A stretch of DNA of 64,000 nucleotides, taken from NCBI GenBank assembly GCA_003094555.1, contig NATW01000119.1:62001-126000 (forward strand), written 5' to 3'. This stretch comes from a gamma proteobacterium symbiont of Ctena orbiculata (GTDB taxonomy: Bacteria; Pseudomonadota; Gammaproteobacteria; Chromatiales; Chromatiaceae). The position numbers were made by a program, and so were the translations under genes. A model generated the notes under the pieces. That model was given only the letters and a program-made list of their open reading frames with translations. It was not told the DNA's origin and did not search any database. Below, in pieces: positions 42,288-51,061 of this stretch; the first letter of the stretch is position 1, and each line of letters opens with the position of its first letter.

Positions 42288-44294
42288 ATGAGTATTTTGC
42301 CAACCCTTTTCATGGATAGACAGCTCCCACGCACCGGCCCGATCTCACGCCTGGCCCTTATGCTGTACACCGTTGCCATGCTTAATCTTGCGTGGATCCC
42401 GCTCGGCCATGCAGAGCAGATTACCCTCAATCTGAACAATGCCGATATCGAGGCACTGATCAAGACGGTGTCGGAACACACCGGAAAGAATTTCGTCATC
42501 GACCCCAGGGTGAAGGGGAAAGTGACTGTGATCTCGGCCCATCCCATGGCTCGGGAAGAGTTCTATCAGGTCTTTCTCTCCATACTCGAAGTGCATGGTT
42601 TCTCCACCATCCCCAGCGGGGATGTGATCAAGGTGGTCCCCGATGTGAAGGCCAAACAGGGTGGGATTCCCACCGTCAATGCACTCGGCCAGCTTCCTGG
42701 TGATCAGATCGTCACCCGTATCATCCAGGTCAAGAACGTCACCTCTGCGCAGCTGGTACCGATCCTGAGACCCCTGATACCCCAGGAGGGTCATCTCGCC
42801 GCGTATCCGGACACCAATGTCCTGATCATCTCCGATCGGCGTCAGAATGTTGACCGGCTGATGAAGATAATCGATCAGATCGACAAGGTGAGCGACAGCT
42901 CCATTGAAGTGATCACCCTGCAGCATGCATCCGCTGCCGAGGTGGTGCGCATTCTCAACGGCTTGCAGACCCCGGCCGCCAAGGGGGCAAGAAAGAATGC
43001 GACGAAACTGGTTGCCGATGAGCGTACCAATAGCGTTTTGATCAGCGGCGACCCAACCGCAAGGCTACGCTCACGGGTGATCATCGAACATCTGGATACC
43101 CCGTTCGACAATGCAGGCAATGCCCAGGTTATCTATCTGAAGTATGCCAATGCCGTCGACCTGGTACAGGTATTGACCGGTGTCAGCGAAAACCTGGAAA
43201 AGAGCGAACAGGCAGGCGGCAAAACCGCCAAGGGTAAGCCCAAGGTTCCGACCGATATCCAGGCGGACGAGGCTGCGAATGCCTTGATCATCACCGCCCC
43301 GCCGGACCAGTTCAGATCCCTGCAGGCGATTATCCGTAAACTCGATATCCGCCGCGCCCAGGTCCTGGTGGAGGCGATCATCGCGGAAGTCTCCTACGAC
43401 AAGGCAAAGCAGCTGGGGGTGCAGTGGATCGTCGACGGCACACCGGATGACAAAGGGCCCATCGGTGTCATCAACCTGGGCTCTCCGGCCATTTCGGACA
43501 TCGCCACCGCTGCGGCAACCGGAAGCGGGGTTTCCCTCGGCCCAGGCACCTCACTCGGCTTTGGAAGATTCAACAGTGACAGGTTGAATTTCGCTGCCCT
43601 GATCCAGGCCCTGGAGAGTGATTCCACCACCAACATTCTCTCCACACCCAGTATCACCACCCTGGACAATCAGGAAGCGGAGATCGTGATCGGTCAGAAC
43701 GTGCCCTTTATCACCGGCTCTTTTAGTTCCACCGGCGGTACCAGCAGCTCGGTAAATCCCTTCCAGACCGTTCAGCGGGAGGATGTGGGCCTGACCCTGA
43801 AGGTGAAGCCGCAGATCAACGAAGGCAACTCGATCCAGTTGGAGATAGAACAGGAGATCTCCAGTATCAATAGCTCTGCCAGTACCGGAACCAGCGATAT
43901 CGTCACCAACAAACGCACCATCAAGACAGTGGTCATGGTTGATGATGGTAATACCATCGTGTTGGGCGGATTGATCGAGGAGGATCTGCAACAGGTCGAA
44001 GAGAAGGTGCCGATACTGGGCGATGTGCCTATCCTGGGAGCACTGTTTCGCTCCAATAGAACCAGCAAGGTAAAACGGAATCTGATGGTTTTTCTACGCC
44101 CGGTTGTGATCCGGGATGATGCCGTCAACACCCAGATTGCCAGCGAAAAGTACAACTTCTTCCGTGCCCAGCAACTCAAGATGAAGCAGCAGGGCGTAAA
44201 TCTGATGTCGGATGAGGAGACGCCGGTACTACCAGCACGCTTCGGCACCCTCGCGCCCCCATTTGATGATGAAGAGCTGGAACCCGAACTCTGA
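42288..44294 (+). CDS. gspD: Type II secretion outer-membrane secretin GspD
   Basis: A secretin of about 668 residues forming the outer-membrane channel. A signal peptide ends near HAEQ ([17 protein letters not shown] segment). The N0 domain starts [20 protein letters not shown]1-N3 repeats follow ([53 protein letters not shown]). The secretin core contains [20 protein letters not shown] and the C-terminal signature [17 protein letters not shown]. The start is uncertain: ATG 42288, ATG 42312 and GTG 42258 are in frame and none has a good SD. No long C-terminal S-domain is evident, so pilotin dependence cannot be judged. Confidence 0.95.
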   Translation: MSILPTLFMDRQLPRTGPISRLALMLYTVAMLNLAWIPLGHAEQITLNLNNADIEALIKTVSEHTGKNFVIDPRVKGKVTVISAHPMAREEFYQVFLSILEVHGFSTIPSGDVIKVVPDVKAKQGGIPTVNALGQLPGDQIVTRIIQVKNVTSAQLVPILRPLIPQEGHLAAYPDTNVLIISDRRQNVDRLMKIIDQIDKVSDSSIEVITLQHASAAEVVRILNGLQTPAAKGARKNATKLVADERTNSVLISGDPTARLRSRVIIEHLDTPFDNAGNAQVIYLKYANAVDLVQVLTGVSENLEKSEQAGGKTAKGKPKVPTDIQADEAANALIITAPPDQFRSLQAIIRKLDIRRAQVLVEAIIAEVSYDKAKQLGVQWIVDGTPDDKGPIGVINLGSPAISDIATAAATGSGVSLGPGTSLGFGRFNSDRLNFAALIQALESDSTTNILSTPSITTLDNQEAEIVIGQNVPFITGSFSSTGGTSSSVNPFQTVQREDVGLTLKVKPQINEGNSIQLEIEQEISSINSSASTGTSDIVTNKRTIKTVVMVDDGNTIVLGGLIEEDLQQVEEKVPILGDVPILGALFRSNRTSKVKRNLMVFLRPVVIRDDAVNTQIASEKYNFFRAQQLKMKQQGVNLMSDEETPVLPARFGTLAPPFDDEELEPEL

Positions 44295-44311
44295 TCGGCG
44301 AGGTAAGGCGT

Positions 44312-45868
44312 ATGTCTGATAACCTCTCACCCTCATCGCATATGGCCGACGAACTCGACGTTGAATCGGTGCTGCTGGATGAGGTCACCCAGACACCAAT
44401 ACAACTGCCCTATGCCTTTGCCCGTCGCCATGGTGTCGTCATCGTCAAGGATGATGAGCTGGATGAGCTGCAGCTGATACACAAACCTGGCGTCTCCCTG
44501 AAAGTACTGAATGAGGTACGCCGACTCTTCTCGAAGCCCTTGATCTATACCCAGGTCGAAGAGGAGGCACTGGAGAAACAGCTCTCCCTGATCTATGAAT
44601 CGGGTTCGAAACAGTCGAGTCAGATCATGGAGACCATGGGTGACGACATCGACCTGGACAATGCAGCGCGGGCGTTAAACCAGCCGGAAGATCTGCTTGA
44701 GAGTGACGACGATGCCCCGATCATCAGATTGATCAATGCCCTGTTTACCGAAGCGATCAAGGAGCAGGCCTCGGATATCCATATCGAGCCCTACGAAAAC
44801 CGCCTGGTGGTACGTTTCCGAGTGGATGGTGTATTGCGCGAAGTCCTCACCCCACCGCGCACCGTGGCCTCTTTTCTGGTCTCGCGCATCAAGGTCATGG
44901 CGCAACTGGATATTGCCGAAAAACGCATTCCCCAGGACGGACGCATCTCACTCAAGGTAGGCAATCGCCCGGTGGACGTTCGCGTCTCCACCCTCCCCTC
45001 CAGTTATGGCGAACGGGTGGTTTTACGTCTGCTGGACAAGCAGGCGGGTCGCCTCGACCTGGAACAGCTCGGTATGGCAAAGGAGCTGCTGATCCAGGTC
45101 GATCCGGGCATCATCAAACGTCCTCACGGCATCTTTCTGGTCACAGGCCCCACCGGCTCGGGTAAGACCACTACCCTGTATGCGGCCTTGAGCCGACTCA
45201 ACACCCAGAGCCGGAATATCGTTACCGTGGAAGATCCCATTGAGTATTACCTCGATGGCATTGGACAGACCCAGGTCAACAACAAGGTGGATCTCACCTT
45301 TGCCCGCGGCTTACGGGCCATATTACGTCAGGATCCGGACGTGGTGATGGTGGGTGAGATCCGCGACCTTGAAACCGCCCAGATCGCGGTACAAGCCAGT
45401 TTGACCGGCCATCTGGTGATGTCGAGTCTGCATACCAATACCGCCATCGGCAGTATCACCCGTCTGCGCGACATGGGTGTGGAACCCTTTCTGCTCTCAT
45501 CGAGCTTGATCGGGGTACTTGCACAGCGCCTGGTGCGCACCCTCTGCCCCCACTGCAAGTCACCCTATACCGCCAGCGAAGAGGAGTTGAAGGTGTTGGG
45601 ACGCCCCACAACCGAAGAGGTGACCCTGTTTACGCCTAATGGTTGCGAGAAGTGTCACCAGCACGGCTACATGGGAAGAACCGGCATCTATGAGCTGATT
45701 ACCATCGATGAGACCCTGCGCAACCTGATCCATAAGGGCAGCGGTGAAATCGAAATGCTGGAGCATGCCCGAACCATGAGCGAGAGTATTCGTCAGGACG
45801 GCATGAAGCGTGTACTCAACGGCGATACCACGATCGACGAGATCATTCGCGTAACCCAGGAGGGTTGA
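44312..45868 (+). CDS. gspE: Type II secretion ATPase GspE
   Basis: A 518-residue hexameric traffic ATPase. The N-terminal N1E-type region ([22 protein letters not shown]) precedes the core. Walker A is [19 protein letters not shown] near residue 280, the Asp box [11 protein letters not shown] near 308, Walker [21 protein letters not shown] near 337, and the His box [15 protein letters not shown] near 365. The zinc-binding tetracysteine motif is intact (CPHC near 413, CEKC near 447). AGGTAAGG lies just upstream of ATG 44312. Assembly is through GspL, and it precedes gspF by 6 bp. Confidence 0.96.
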   Translation: MSDNLSPSSHMADELDVESVLLDEVTQTPIQLPYAFARRHGVVIVKDDELDELQLIHKPGVSLKVLNEVRRLFSKPLIYTQVEEEALEKQLSLIYESGSKQSSQIMETMGDDIDLDNAARALNQPEDLLESDDDAPIIRLINALFTEAIKEQASDIHIEPYENRLVVRFRVDGVLREVLTPPRTVASFLVSRIKVMAQLDIAEKRIPQDGRISLKVGNRPVDVRVSTLPSSYGERVVLRLLDKQAGRLDLEQLGMAKELLIQVDPGIIKRPHGIFLVTGPTGSGKTTTLYAALSRLNTQSRNIVTVEDPIEYYLDGIGQTQVNNKVDLTFARGLRAILRQDPDVVMVGEIRDLETAQIAVQASLTGHLVMSSLHTNTAIGSITRLRDMGVEPFLLSSSLIGVLAQRLVRTLCPHCKSPYTASEEELKVLGRPTTEEVTLFTPNGCEKCHQHGYMGRTGIYELITIDETLRNLIHKGSGEIEMLEHARTMSESIRQDGMKRVLNGDTTIDEIIRVTQEG

Positions 45869-45874
45869 TCAACC

Positions 45875-47086
45875 TTGGACGCCTTTGAATACGTAGCACT
45901 CGACCCAACGGGGAAGGAGCGACGCGGCGTACTGGAGGGTGACAGCCCGAGACAGGTACGTCAGCAACTACGGGAGTCGGGCCTTACACCCCTCAGCATC
46001 GATGTGGCCAGCGGCGCCACTCAGGCGAGAAAAAGCAGCCTTTTTCAACGCCAGATCAACGCCATGGAGCTGGCATTGATCACCCGCCAGATGGCAACCC
46101 TGTTAAAGTCCGGCCTACCTCTTGAACATGTTCTCAAGACAACCGCATCCCAATCCGACAAGCGTCACGTGGAGCGCACCCTGCTGGCGGTCAGAGCCAA
46201 GGTATTGGAGGGTCGCACCCTGGCGGATGGCTTGAATGAATTTCCCAAGACCTTTCCCGAACTCTATATCAAGACCGTCTCCTCAGGGGAGCAATCTGGG
46301 CACCTGGATGTGGTACTGGAACGTCTTGCCGACTATACGGAGCAGCGCCAGCAGATGCGCCAGAAGACCATCTTCGCCCTCTTCTATCCGGCACTGTTGA
46401 CTATCGTCTCTTTTCTCATCGTGGTCGGCCTGTTGACCTATATCGTGCCCCAGGTTACACGGGTGTTCGAAACCATGCAGGCGGAACTGCCCTGGATTAC
46501 CCGGGCCCTGATGACTACCAGTGATGTGTTTCGCAGCTACGGCATCTATATTTTTATCCTGGTTCTGCTGTTCGGACTCCTGTTCAGCTATCTGTTGAGA
46601 AAACCCGGCCCCAAACGCTGGTGGCATAAAACCATGTTACGCATCCCCCTGGTGGGACGCCTGGTTCGCACCTCCAATGCCGCACGCTTTTCCCGAACCT
46701 TGAGTATCATGGCGGCCAGTAGCGTACCGATCCTGGACTCGATGCGTATCGCATCCCAGGTATTGACCAACATGCCCATGCGCAACGCCGTAGAGGAAGC
46801 CACCTTACGGGTACGCGAGGGTACCAGCCTCTACCAGGCCTTGGATAAGACCGGCTACTTCCCACCCATGACCCTCAGCCTGCTGGCGAGCGGTGAATCG
46901 AGTGGCAACCTGGAAGGCATGTTGGAACGATCGGCGGATATCCAGGAGCGGGAGATCGAGACCCTGGTCTCGACCATACAAGGACTGTTCGAACCCATCC
47001 TGATCCTGGTGATGGGGGGTATAGTACTGGTTATCGTGCTGGCCATACTGCTCCCTATCTTCGACCTCAATCAACTGGTAGGCTGA
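45875..47086 (+). CDS. gspF: Type II secretion inner-membrane protein GspF
   Basis: A 403-residue polytopic protein with the tandem GspF domains. MDAFEYVALDPTGKERRGVLE is the usual start. Three membrane segments are visible: TIFALFYPALLTIVSFLIVV near 170, IYIFILVLLFGLLFSYLL near 225 and ILILVMGGIVLVIVLAILLP near 375. LITRQMATLLKSGLPL and LLASGESSGNLEGMLERSAD are signatures. The start codon is TTG 45875, with AGGAGG (45859-45864) 10 nt upstream. It assembles with GspL/M/E as the inner-membrane platform. Confidence 0.95.
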   Translation: MDAFEYVALDPTGKERRGVLEGDSPRQVRQQLRESGLTPLSIDVASGATQARKSSLFQRQINAMELALITRQMATLLKSGLPLEHVLKTTASQSDKRHVERTLLAVRAKVLEGRTLADGLNEFPKTFPELYIKTVSSGEQSGHLDVVLERLADYTEQRQQMRQKTIFALFYPALLTIVSFLIVVGLLTYIVPQVTRVFETMQAELPWITRALMTTSDVFRSYGIYIFILVLLFGLLFSYLLRKPGPKRWWHKTMLRIPLVGRLVRTSNAARFSRTLSIMAASSVPILDSMRIASQVLTNMPMRNAVEEATLRVREGTSLYQALDKTGYFPPMTLSLLASGESSGNLEGMLERSADIQEREIETLVSTIQGLFEPILILVMGGIVLVIVLAILLPIFDLNQLVG

Positions 47087-47090
47087 TGTC

Positions 47091-47438
47091 ATGAAAATCC
47101 ATCCACAACTGAAATTGACCCTGTTCTTACTCGGCCTGCTACCAGGTCTGATTGCATTGAATGGCTGCAGCACCACCCCTGACAGTGAAATGGACGAAAC
47201 CGCCGCCATTCTCACAGAGGCCCACAAGGCATATAACATCAAGGCCTACAAGAAGGTTTTTCAATTGATCTTCCCCCTGGCCGCCGCCGGTAACGACAAG
47301 GCCCAATATGCCCTGGGCTATCTTTTCTACTATGGCTTGGGTGTTCAAAAGAGCGAGCGCCAGGCCATGCATTGGATTCAACAGGCCGCGGCACAAGGCA
47401 ACCCAAAGGCGCGAAAGGCGCTGATTCCGAATCAATAA
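47091..47438 (+). CDS. Sel1-repeat lipoprotein at the end of the T2SS operon
   Basis: A 115-residue exported protein. The signal peptide (LTLFLLGLLPGLIALNGC) ends in a lipobox-like LNGC near residue 26. Two Sel1-like repeats follow (AYNIKAYKKVFQLIFPLAAAGNDKAQYALGYLF and YYGLGVQKSERQAMHWIQQAAAQGNPKA, with the usual A-x-x-G-N-x-x-A-Q-x-x-L-G-x-x-Y pattern). It is 4 bp after gspF, so co-transcribed. Small TPR-like lipoproteins serve as secretin pilotins in other systems; whether this one does is untested inference. Confidence 0.85.
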   Translation: MKIHPQLKLTLFLLGLLPGLIALNGCSTTPDSEMDETAAILTEAHKAYNIKAYKKVFQLIFPLAAAGNDKAQYALGYLFYYGLGVQKSERQAMHWIQQAAAQGNPKARKALIPNQ

Positions 47439-47476
47439 ACGATGCTTGATCGCAGCTGATTCAGCTTACCTGCAAC

Positions 47477-47581
47477 GGTGCGGCAAGTCGCATCCTACAC
47501 CTTATCACTCACCCGTAGCGATGCGACAAGTCGCACCCTATATCTGAAGTTTTGCGTAGTGTAGGGTGGGGCCGCCCCACC
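47477..47581. repeat. Cluster of three REP-like hairpins between the T2SS operon and hemN
   Basis: Three hairpin units occur in 105 bp: 47477-47498 (GGTGCGGCAAGTCGCATCC, then TAC), 47520-47540 (GATGCGACAAGTCGCACCCTA) and 47562-47581 (TAGGGTGGGGCCGCCCCACC). GTAG or its complement CTAC adjoins them (47561-47564 and 47515-47518). The region lies between converging transcription units, so the hairpins may double as bidirectional terminators or mRNA 3' ends. Confidence 0.75.
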
Positions 47582-47599
47582 ATGGAGCATATAATTCGC

Positions 47600-48985
47600 T
47601 CAGATCACCTTGGAGAAACTTCCTTGAGACTGCTTGCTGCTGAGGTAGGCATCAAACTGCATACAGATATTTCTGATCAACAGGCGCCCCCTCGGCATAA
47701 CCTTGATCTCACTATCATCGATGCTTAGCAGGCCATCCGCGGCCATCCCCTGCAAGGATTCGATTTCGTTGCCAAAGTACTCCTTGAACACGATACCCCA
47801 ACGCCTTTCAACATCTGCCAGGGACAGGGAAAAGTGGCATATAAGACGGGTAATCACATCCCGGCGCAACAGATCGTCAGTGGTCAATTCCACGCCACGG
47901 AAGACCGCCAGTCTGTCACTGTCGATACGCAGGTAATACTCATCCAGGCTGCGCATGTTTTGCGCATAGCTCGGACCCACCATGCCGATCGATGTGGCTC
48001 CCAGGCCGATCAGGTCGCAATCGGCATGGGTCGAATAGCCCTGAAAATTGCGATACAGGGTGCCATCCTGCTGCGCCAGCACCAACTCATCATTCGGCTT
48101 GGCGAAGTGGTCCATGCCGACGTAGACATAACCTGCTGCCGACAGCTTGTCGATGGTCATCTGCAGGATATCCAGCTTCTCCTGGGGGGGCGGCAGCTCA
48201 TCCTCATTGATACGCCGCTGCGGTTTGAAACGCTCAGGCAGGTGGGCATAGTTGAACACCGAGAGGCGGTCGGGATCGACCTCGAGTATCTGGTCGAGGG
48301 TGCTGGAGAAGCTCTCCACACTCTGAAAAGGGAGTCCATAGATGAGATCGATGCTGGTAGAGCGAAAGCCTTCGTCCCGCGCTTTTTGCAGCACGCCCAG
48401 TGTCTCCTCCTTACTCTGAATCCGGTTGACCGCTTTCTGCACCCTCGGATCGAAATCCTGCACCCCCAGGCTCATGCGGTTGAATCCCAACTCCCTGAGC
48501 AGTTTGATGGTATCCCCTTGCGCCTCCCTGGGATCAATCTCTATGGAATATTCACCACTATCATCATCCAGCAGGGTGAAGGCACGGCGTGTCTGGGCAA
48601 CCAGTTCGCGCATCTCATCCTGGCTGATAAAGGTGGGTGTACCCCCACCCCAGTGGAGTTGGGTCACCACTCTCGATGAGTCGAACAACTCGGACTGCAT
48701 GCGCAACTCTTTATAGATCCGTTCAAGATAGCCGGCCGCCATGCTGCGATCCTTGGTGGCCACCTTGTTACAGGCACAGTAGAAGCAGACCGTGTCGCAA
48801 AAGGGTATATGGAAATAGAGCGACAGGGGATTACCGGTCTGGTTGCTCTCTCTCGCGACCCGCTTGTATTCGTCTTCGTTAAAACCGTCATGAAACTGGA
48901 CCGCGGTGGGATAGGAGGTGTAGCGCGGGCCACTCTGATCATATTTGGCGATCAGCTCGAGATCGAATTGTGTCGAATGATCCAT
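47600..48985 (-). CDS. hemN: Oxygen-independent coproporphyrinogen III oxidase HemN
   Basis: A 461-residue radical-SAM enzyme that turns coproporphyrinogen III into protoporphyrinogen IX without oxygen. The iron-sulfur motif CDTVCFYCAC is at residues 63-72 (C63, C67, C70, plus C72), as in E. coli HemN. RYTSYPTAVQF at the start and GGGTPTFISQDEM, GVQDFDPRVQKAVNRIQS and GMDHFAKPNDELV are true HemN rather than HemW signatures. The gene faces the T2SS operon and is 56 bp downstream of the small unknown protein. I see no clear FNR box (TTGAT-N4-ATCAA) upstream. Confidence 0.95.
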   Translation of the reverse strand: MDHSTQFDLELIAKYDQSGPRYTSYPTAVQFHDGFNEDEYKRVARESNQTGNPLSLYFHIPFCDTVCFYCACNKVATKDRSMAAGYLERIYKELRMQSELFDSSRVVTQLHWGGGTPTFISQDEMRELVAQTRRAFTLLDDDSGEYSIEIDPREAQGDTIKLLRELGFNRMSLGVQDFDPRVQKAVNRIQSKEETLGVLQKARDEGFRSTSIDLIYGLPFQSVESFSSTLDQILEVDPDRLSVFNYAHLPERFKPQRRINEDELPPPQEKLDILQMTIDKLSAAGYVYVGMDHFAKPNDELVLAQQDGTLYRNFQGYSTHADCDLIGLGATSIGMVGPSYAQNMRSLDEYYLRIDSDRLAVFRGVELTTDDLLRRDVITRLICHFSLSLADVERRWGIVFKEYFGNEIESLQGMAADGLLSIDDSEIKVMPRGRLLIRNICMQFDAYLSSKQSQGSFSKVI

Positions 48986-49041
48986 GGATTGATTTTCTCT
49001 AATTAAATTTGGTTATCGATGAACAGGTGGTAACCAATAGG

Positions 49042-49359
49042 CTACTCAACCTCCACATCTATACCCTTACGGTGGGTTTCGTTGATCTGGCGCAACAATA
49101 TGGCGAAGGGGATATCATCGCTATGCCGGTTCACCACTGACATGAAGGAGAGATCCTCACGGCCGAAACCGTATTCGCCCTCCAGCATCTGCCGGTAGAG
49201 TGTCTTGATGCCCTCCTCCAGTGGTTCCAGGAATGATGGATATCGGCCCATCTCATCCATCTGATAGTCATAGCAGTCTCGAAGATCGTCCACCTCGAAT
49301 ACGGCCTGCTTGACCCACTCCACATACTCTTCCGCACTGCGCGCACGTTGTAAGCTCAT
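49042..49359 (-). CDS. Unrecognised small acidic protein upstream of hemN
   Basis: I do not recognise this protein. It has 105 residues, is acidic and soluble, and begins MSLQRARSAEEYVEWVKQAVF. It is predicted helical with the conspicuous segment DDLRDCYDYQMDEMGRYPSF and ends HRKGIDVEVE. No signal peptide, metal motif or membrane helix is seen. It lies 56 bp upstream of hemN and 44 bp downstream of prmB on the same strand, so the three may be one transcript. Coding is supported by normal composition and a clean stop; the SD (AAGAGA) is weak. Confidence 0.72.
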   Translation of the reverse strand: MSLQRARSAEEYVEWVKQAVFEVDDLRDCYDYQMDEMGRYPSFLEPLEEGIKTLYRQMLEGEYGFGREDLSFMSVVNRHSDDIPFAILLRQINETHRKGIDVEVE

Positions 49360-49403
49360 TTGCTGTCAATCTCTTTTCATTCTCTATGATCGTACACTCT
49401 CAC

Positions 49404-50282
49404 CTATTCTGCCAGATCAGCCGCCGATAGCAGAAACACACCCTCGCCGCCGCGCTCGAAATCGAGCCAGACAAACGGCATCTGCGGATAACGGTCCACC
49501 AGCAACCGGGCGCTATTGCCGACCTCCACAATCAAAATACCCCGGGGAGTGAGGTACCGCCTGGCCTGCTTCAGTATCCGTTGGACAATCTCCAGTCCAT
49601 TTTCATTCGCCTGCAGTGCCAATACCGGCTCATGCCGGTACTCATGGGGTAACGCCTCCATCTCGGCCAGACCCACATAGGGAGGATTGGATACGATCAG
49701 GTCATACTGCTTGTCCGGTAATGTTTCGAACAGGTCCGACGTGTAGCTGGTGACCCGCTCCTGCAGGCCATATTCAGCAATGTTCCGCTTTGCCACCTGG
49801 AGTACATCGGCAGAAATATCCACCAGATCGACCCTGCTTTCGGGAAGATAGGCGGCCGCAGCGATGCCGATACAGCCGCTGCCACAGCAGAGATCAAGGA
49901 TCTGCGGCTTTGGGGAAGGCTCCAGCCAAGGTGCGAACCCGGTTTCAATCAGCTCTGCGATGGGTGAACGGGGTATCAATACCTGTTCGTTGACATGAAA
50001 TCTCATACCTGCGAACCATGCCTCCCCCAACAGGTAAGGGAGTGGCATGCGTTCATCGATCCGGCGCTGAATCAGATCCAGCACCCTTTGACGCTCAGGG
50101 GCGGTCAAGCGGCTGCCAAACCAGCTTGCAGGGAGATCAGGGGGGAGGTGAAGAGCCCCCAGCACCAGCGCCGCGGCCTCATCCAGGGCATTATCGGTGC
50201 CGTGACCGAAAAACAGACCCGCCTCACTGAAGCGACTGGCACCCCAGCGAATGAAGTCGGCAATGGATATAAGTGTCTGCAC
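49404..50282 (-). CDS. prmB: Ribosomal protein L3 glutamine N5-methyltransferase PrmB
   Basis: A 292-residue SAM-dependent methyltransferase. The SAM site is ILDLCCGSGCIGIAAA near residue 148 and the catalytic NPPY motif is IVSNPPYVGLAEM near 200. The following LPHEYRHEPVLALQANENGLEI separates PrmB (L3) from PrmC (release factor) types. The N-terminal substrate domain is helical. It starts with GTG at 50282 without a good SD, so the start is only moderately sure. It methylates L3 during 50S assembly. The neighbours are iscR upstream and a small unknown gene downstream. Confidence 0.92.
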   Translation of the reverse strand: MQTLISIADFIRWGASRFSEAGLFFGHGTDNALDEAAALVLGALHLPPDLPASWFGSRLTAPERQRVLDLIQRRIDERMPLPYLLGEAWFAGMRFHVNEQVLIPRSPIAELIETGFAPWLEPSPKPQILDLCCGSGCIGIAAAAYLPESRVDLVDISADVLQVAKRNIAEYGLQERVTSYTSDLFETLPDKQYDLIVSNPPYVGLAEMEALPHEYRHEPVLALQANENGLEIVQRILKQARRYLTPRGILIVEVGNSARLLVDRYPQMPFVWLDFERGGEGVFLLSAADLAE

Positions 50283-50357
50283 GGAAGTAGCTGGCTGAAA
50301 AACCGTGAATCATAACTTATTCAGCCGGTAAGTTATATGCTCCTGCCCCAATAGACG

Positions 50358-50392
50358 ACGGGGTGGCGGGCCAATCAGGCCCCCACCCCGTA
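50358..50392. terminator. Strong inverted repeat between iscR and prmB
   Basis: ACGGGGTGGCGGGCC (50358-50372) and GGCCCCCACCCCGT (50379-50392) form a G/C-rich hairpin with one internal mismatch/bulge and a 6-base loop, 23 bp after the iscR stop. It has no T-run, so it may be a rho-assisted or weak terminator or a REP-type element. It lies in the 132-bp gap before prmB, which therefore may have its own promoter. Confidence 0.55.
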
Positions 50393-50414
50393 ATCTCCCA
50401 AGCCAATCTGCTTA

Positions 50415-50909
50415 TCAGGCTGCTTGTGAGCTGGAGTTGTTGGAATCCCCGACCACACTCAGTGGCGGCTGCTCTTCCTCGCTCTCCTCACTCTCTTCAC
50501 TCTTGTTCAGGTTTCTGCGCACCAGATCACCCAGAGAGATGTTTGCCAGGAAATTGAAGATCTCACTGCTGAGATCATCCCACAGGGTGTGGGTCAGGCA
50601 ACGGGCGCCGCCGCTGCAGTTTTGCCTGCCGCCACAGCGGGTGAACTCCACCCACTCATCCACTGCACAGATAATGTTGGCAATGGATATCTCATCAGCG
50701 GTTTTACCCAGATAGTATCCGCCACCAGGTCCCCGGACGCCTCGTACCAGATCCTTGTTTCTCAGGGCGGCAAACAGCTGTTCCAGATAGGAGAGAGAGA
50801 TACCCTGGTTTTCGGAAATCTCAGCCAGCGTAACCGGACCATTTTTACCGTTCAGTGCAAGATCAAGCATAGCGGTGACCGCATAACGACCTTTAGTTGA
50901 CAATCTCAT
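50415..50909 (-). CDS. iscR: Fe-S cluster-sensing regulator IscR
   Basis: A 164-residue Rrf2-family repressor. The start [19 protein letters not shown] and the winged helix ([19 protein letters not shown]) are typical, and the 2Fe-2S ligands C92, C98, C104 and H107 fall at the E. coli IscR positions. An unusual C-terminal tail follows ([14 protein letters not shown], then Ser/Asn-rich), encoded by short near-tandem repeats. GGAGA precedes ATG 50909. No iscS, iscU or iscA follows; the next gene is prmB. Two IscR-like sites upstream suggest autoregulation. Confidence 0.95.
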   Translation of the reverse strand: MRLSTKGRYAVTAMLDLALNGKNGPVTLAEISENQGISLSYLEQLFAALRNKDLVRGVRGPGGGYYLGKTADEISIANIICAVDEWVEFTRCGGRQNCSGGARCLTHTLWDDLSSEIFNFLANISLGDLVRRNLNKSEESEESEEEQPPLSVVGDSNNSSSQAA

Positions 50910-50935
50910 TGGTTTTCTCCAGTGGTATAAATTGC

Positions 50936-50960
50936 ATTACCCAGTAAATCACTTGGTAAT
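50936..50960. promoter_or_regulatory. Proximal IscR type-1-like site upstream of iscR
   Basis: The 25 bases, read on the minus strand as ATTACCAAGTGATTTACTGG and GTAAT, are nearly palindromic (ATTACC/GGTAAT ends). They agree with the E. coli IscR type 1 consensus at about 17 of 25 positions by hand alignment. They lie 26 bp upstream of the iscR start, between it and the stronger site. Confidence 0.55.
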
Positions 50961-50969
50961 TAGACTAGA

Positions 50970-50994
50970 GTAACTAAGTAAATTAGTCAACTTT
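50970..50994 (-). promoter_or_regulatory. Distal IscR type-1 site overlapping the iscR promoter -35
   Basis: On the minus strand AAAGTTGACTAATTTACTTA then GTTAC matches the IscR type 1 consensus ATASYYGACTRWWWYAGTCRRSTAT at 20 of 25 positions. It includes TTGACT, a near-ideal -35 box; TAGTCT lies 17 bp further down as a weak -10. Binding here would block RNA polymerase, as at the E. coli iscR promoter. The match was made by eye. Confidence 0.72.
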
Positions 50995-51061
50995 TATCAT
51001 GAAAAAATTTCGTAAAGTTTAAGGTATTTATTATTATTACTTAATTTTCAATGTGTTATAA

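Noticed and set aside
47834-48679. 281-codon plus-strand frame opposite hemN
   Set aside because: The hemN radical-SAM motifs are on the minus strand; the frame is an antisense shadow.
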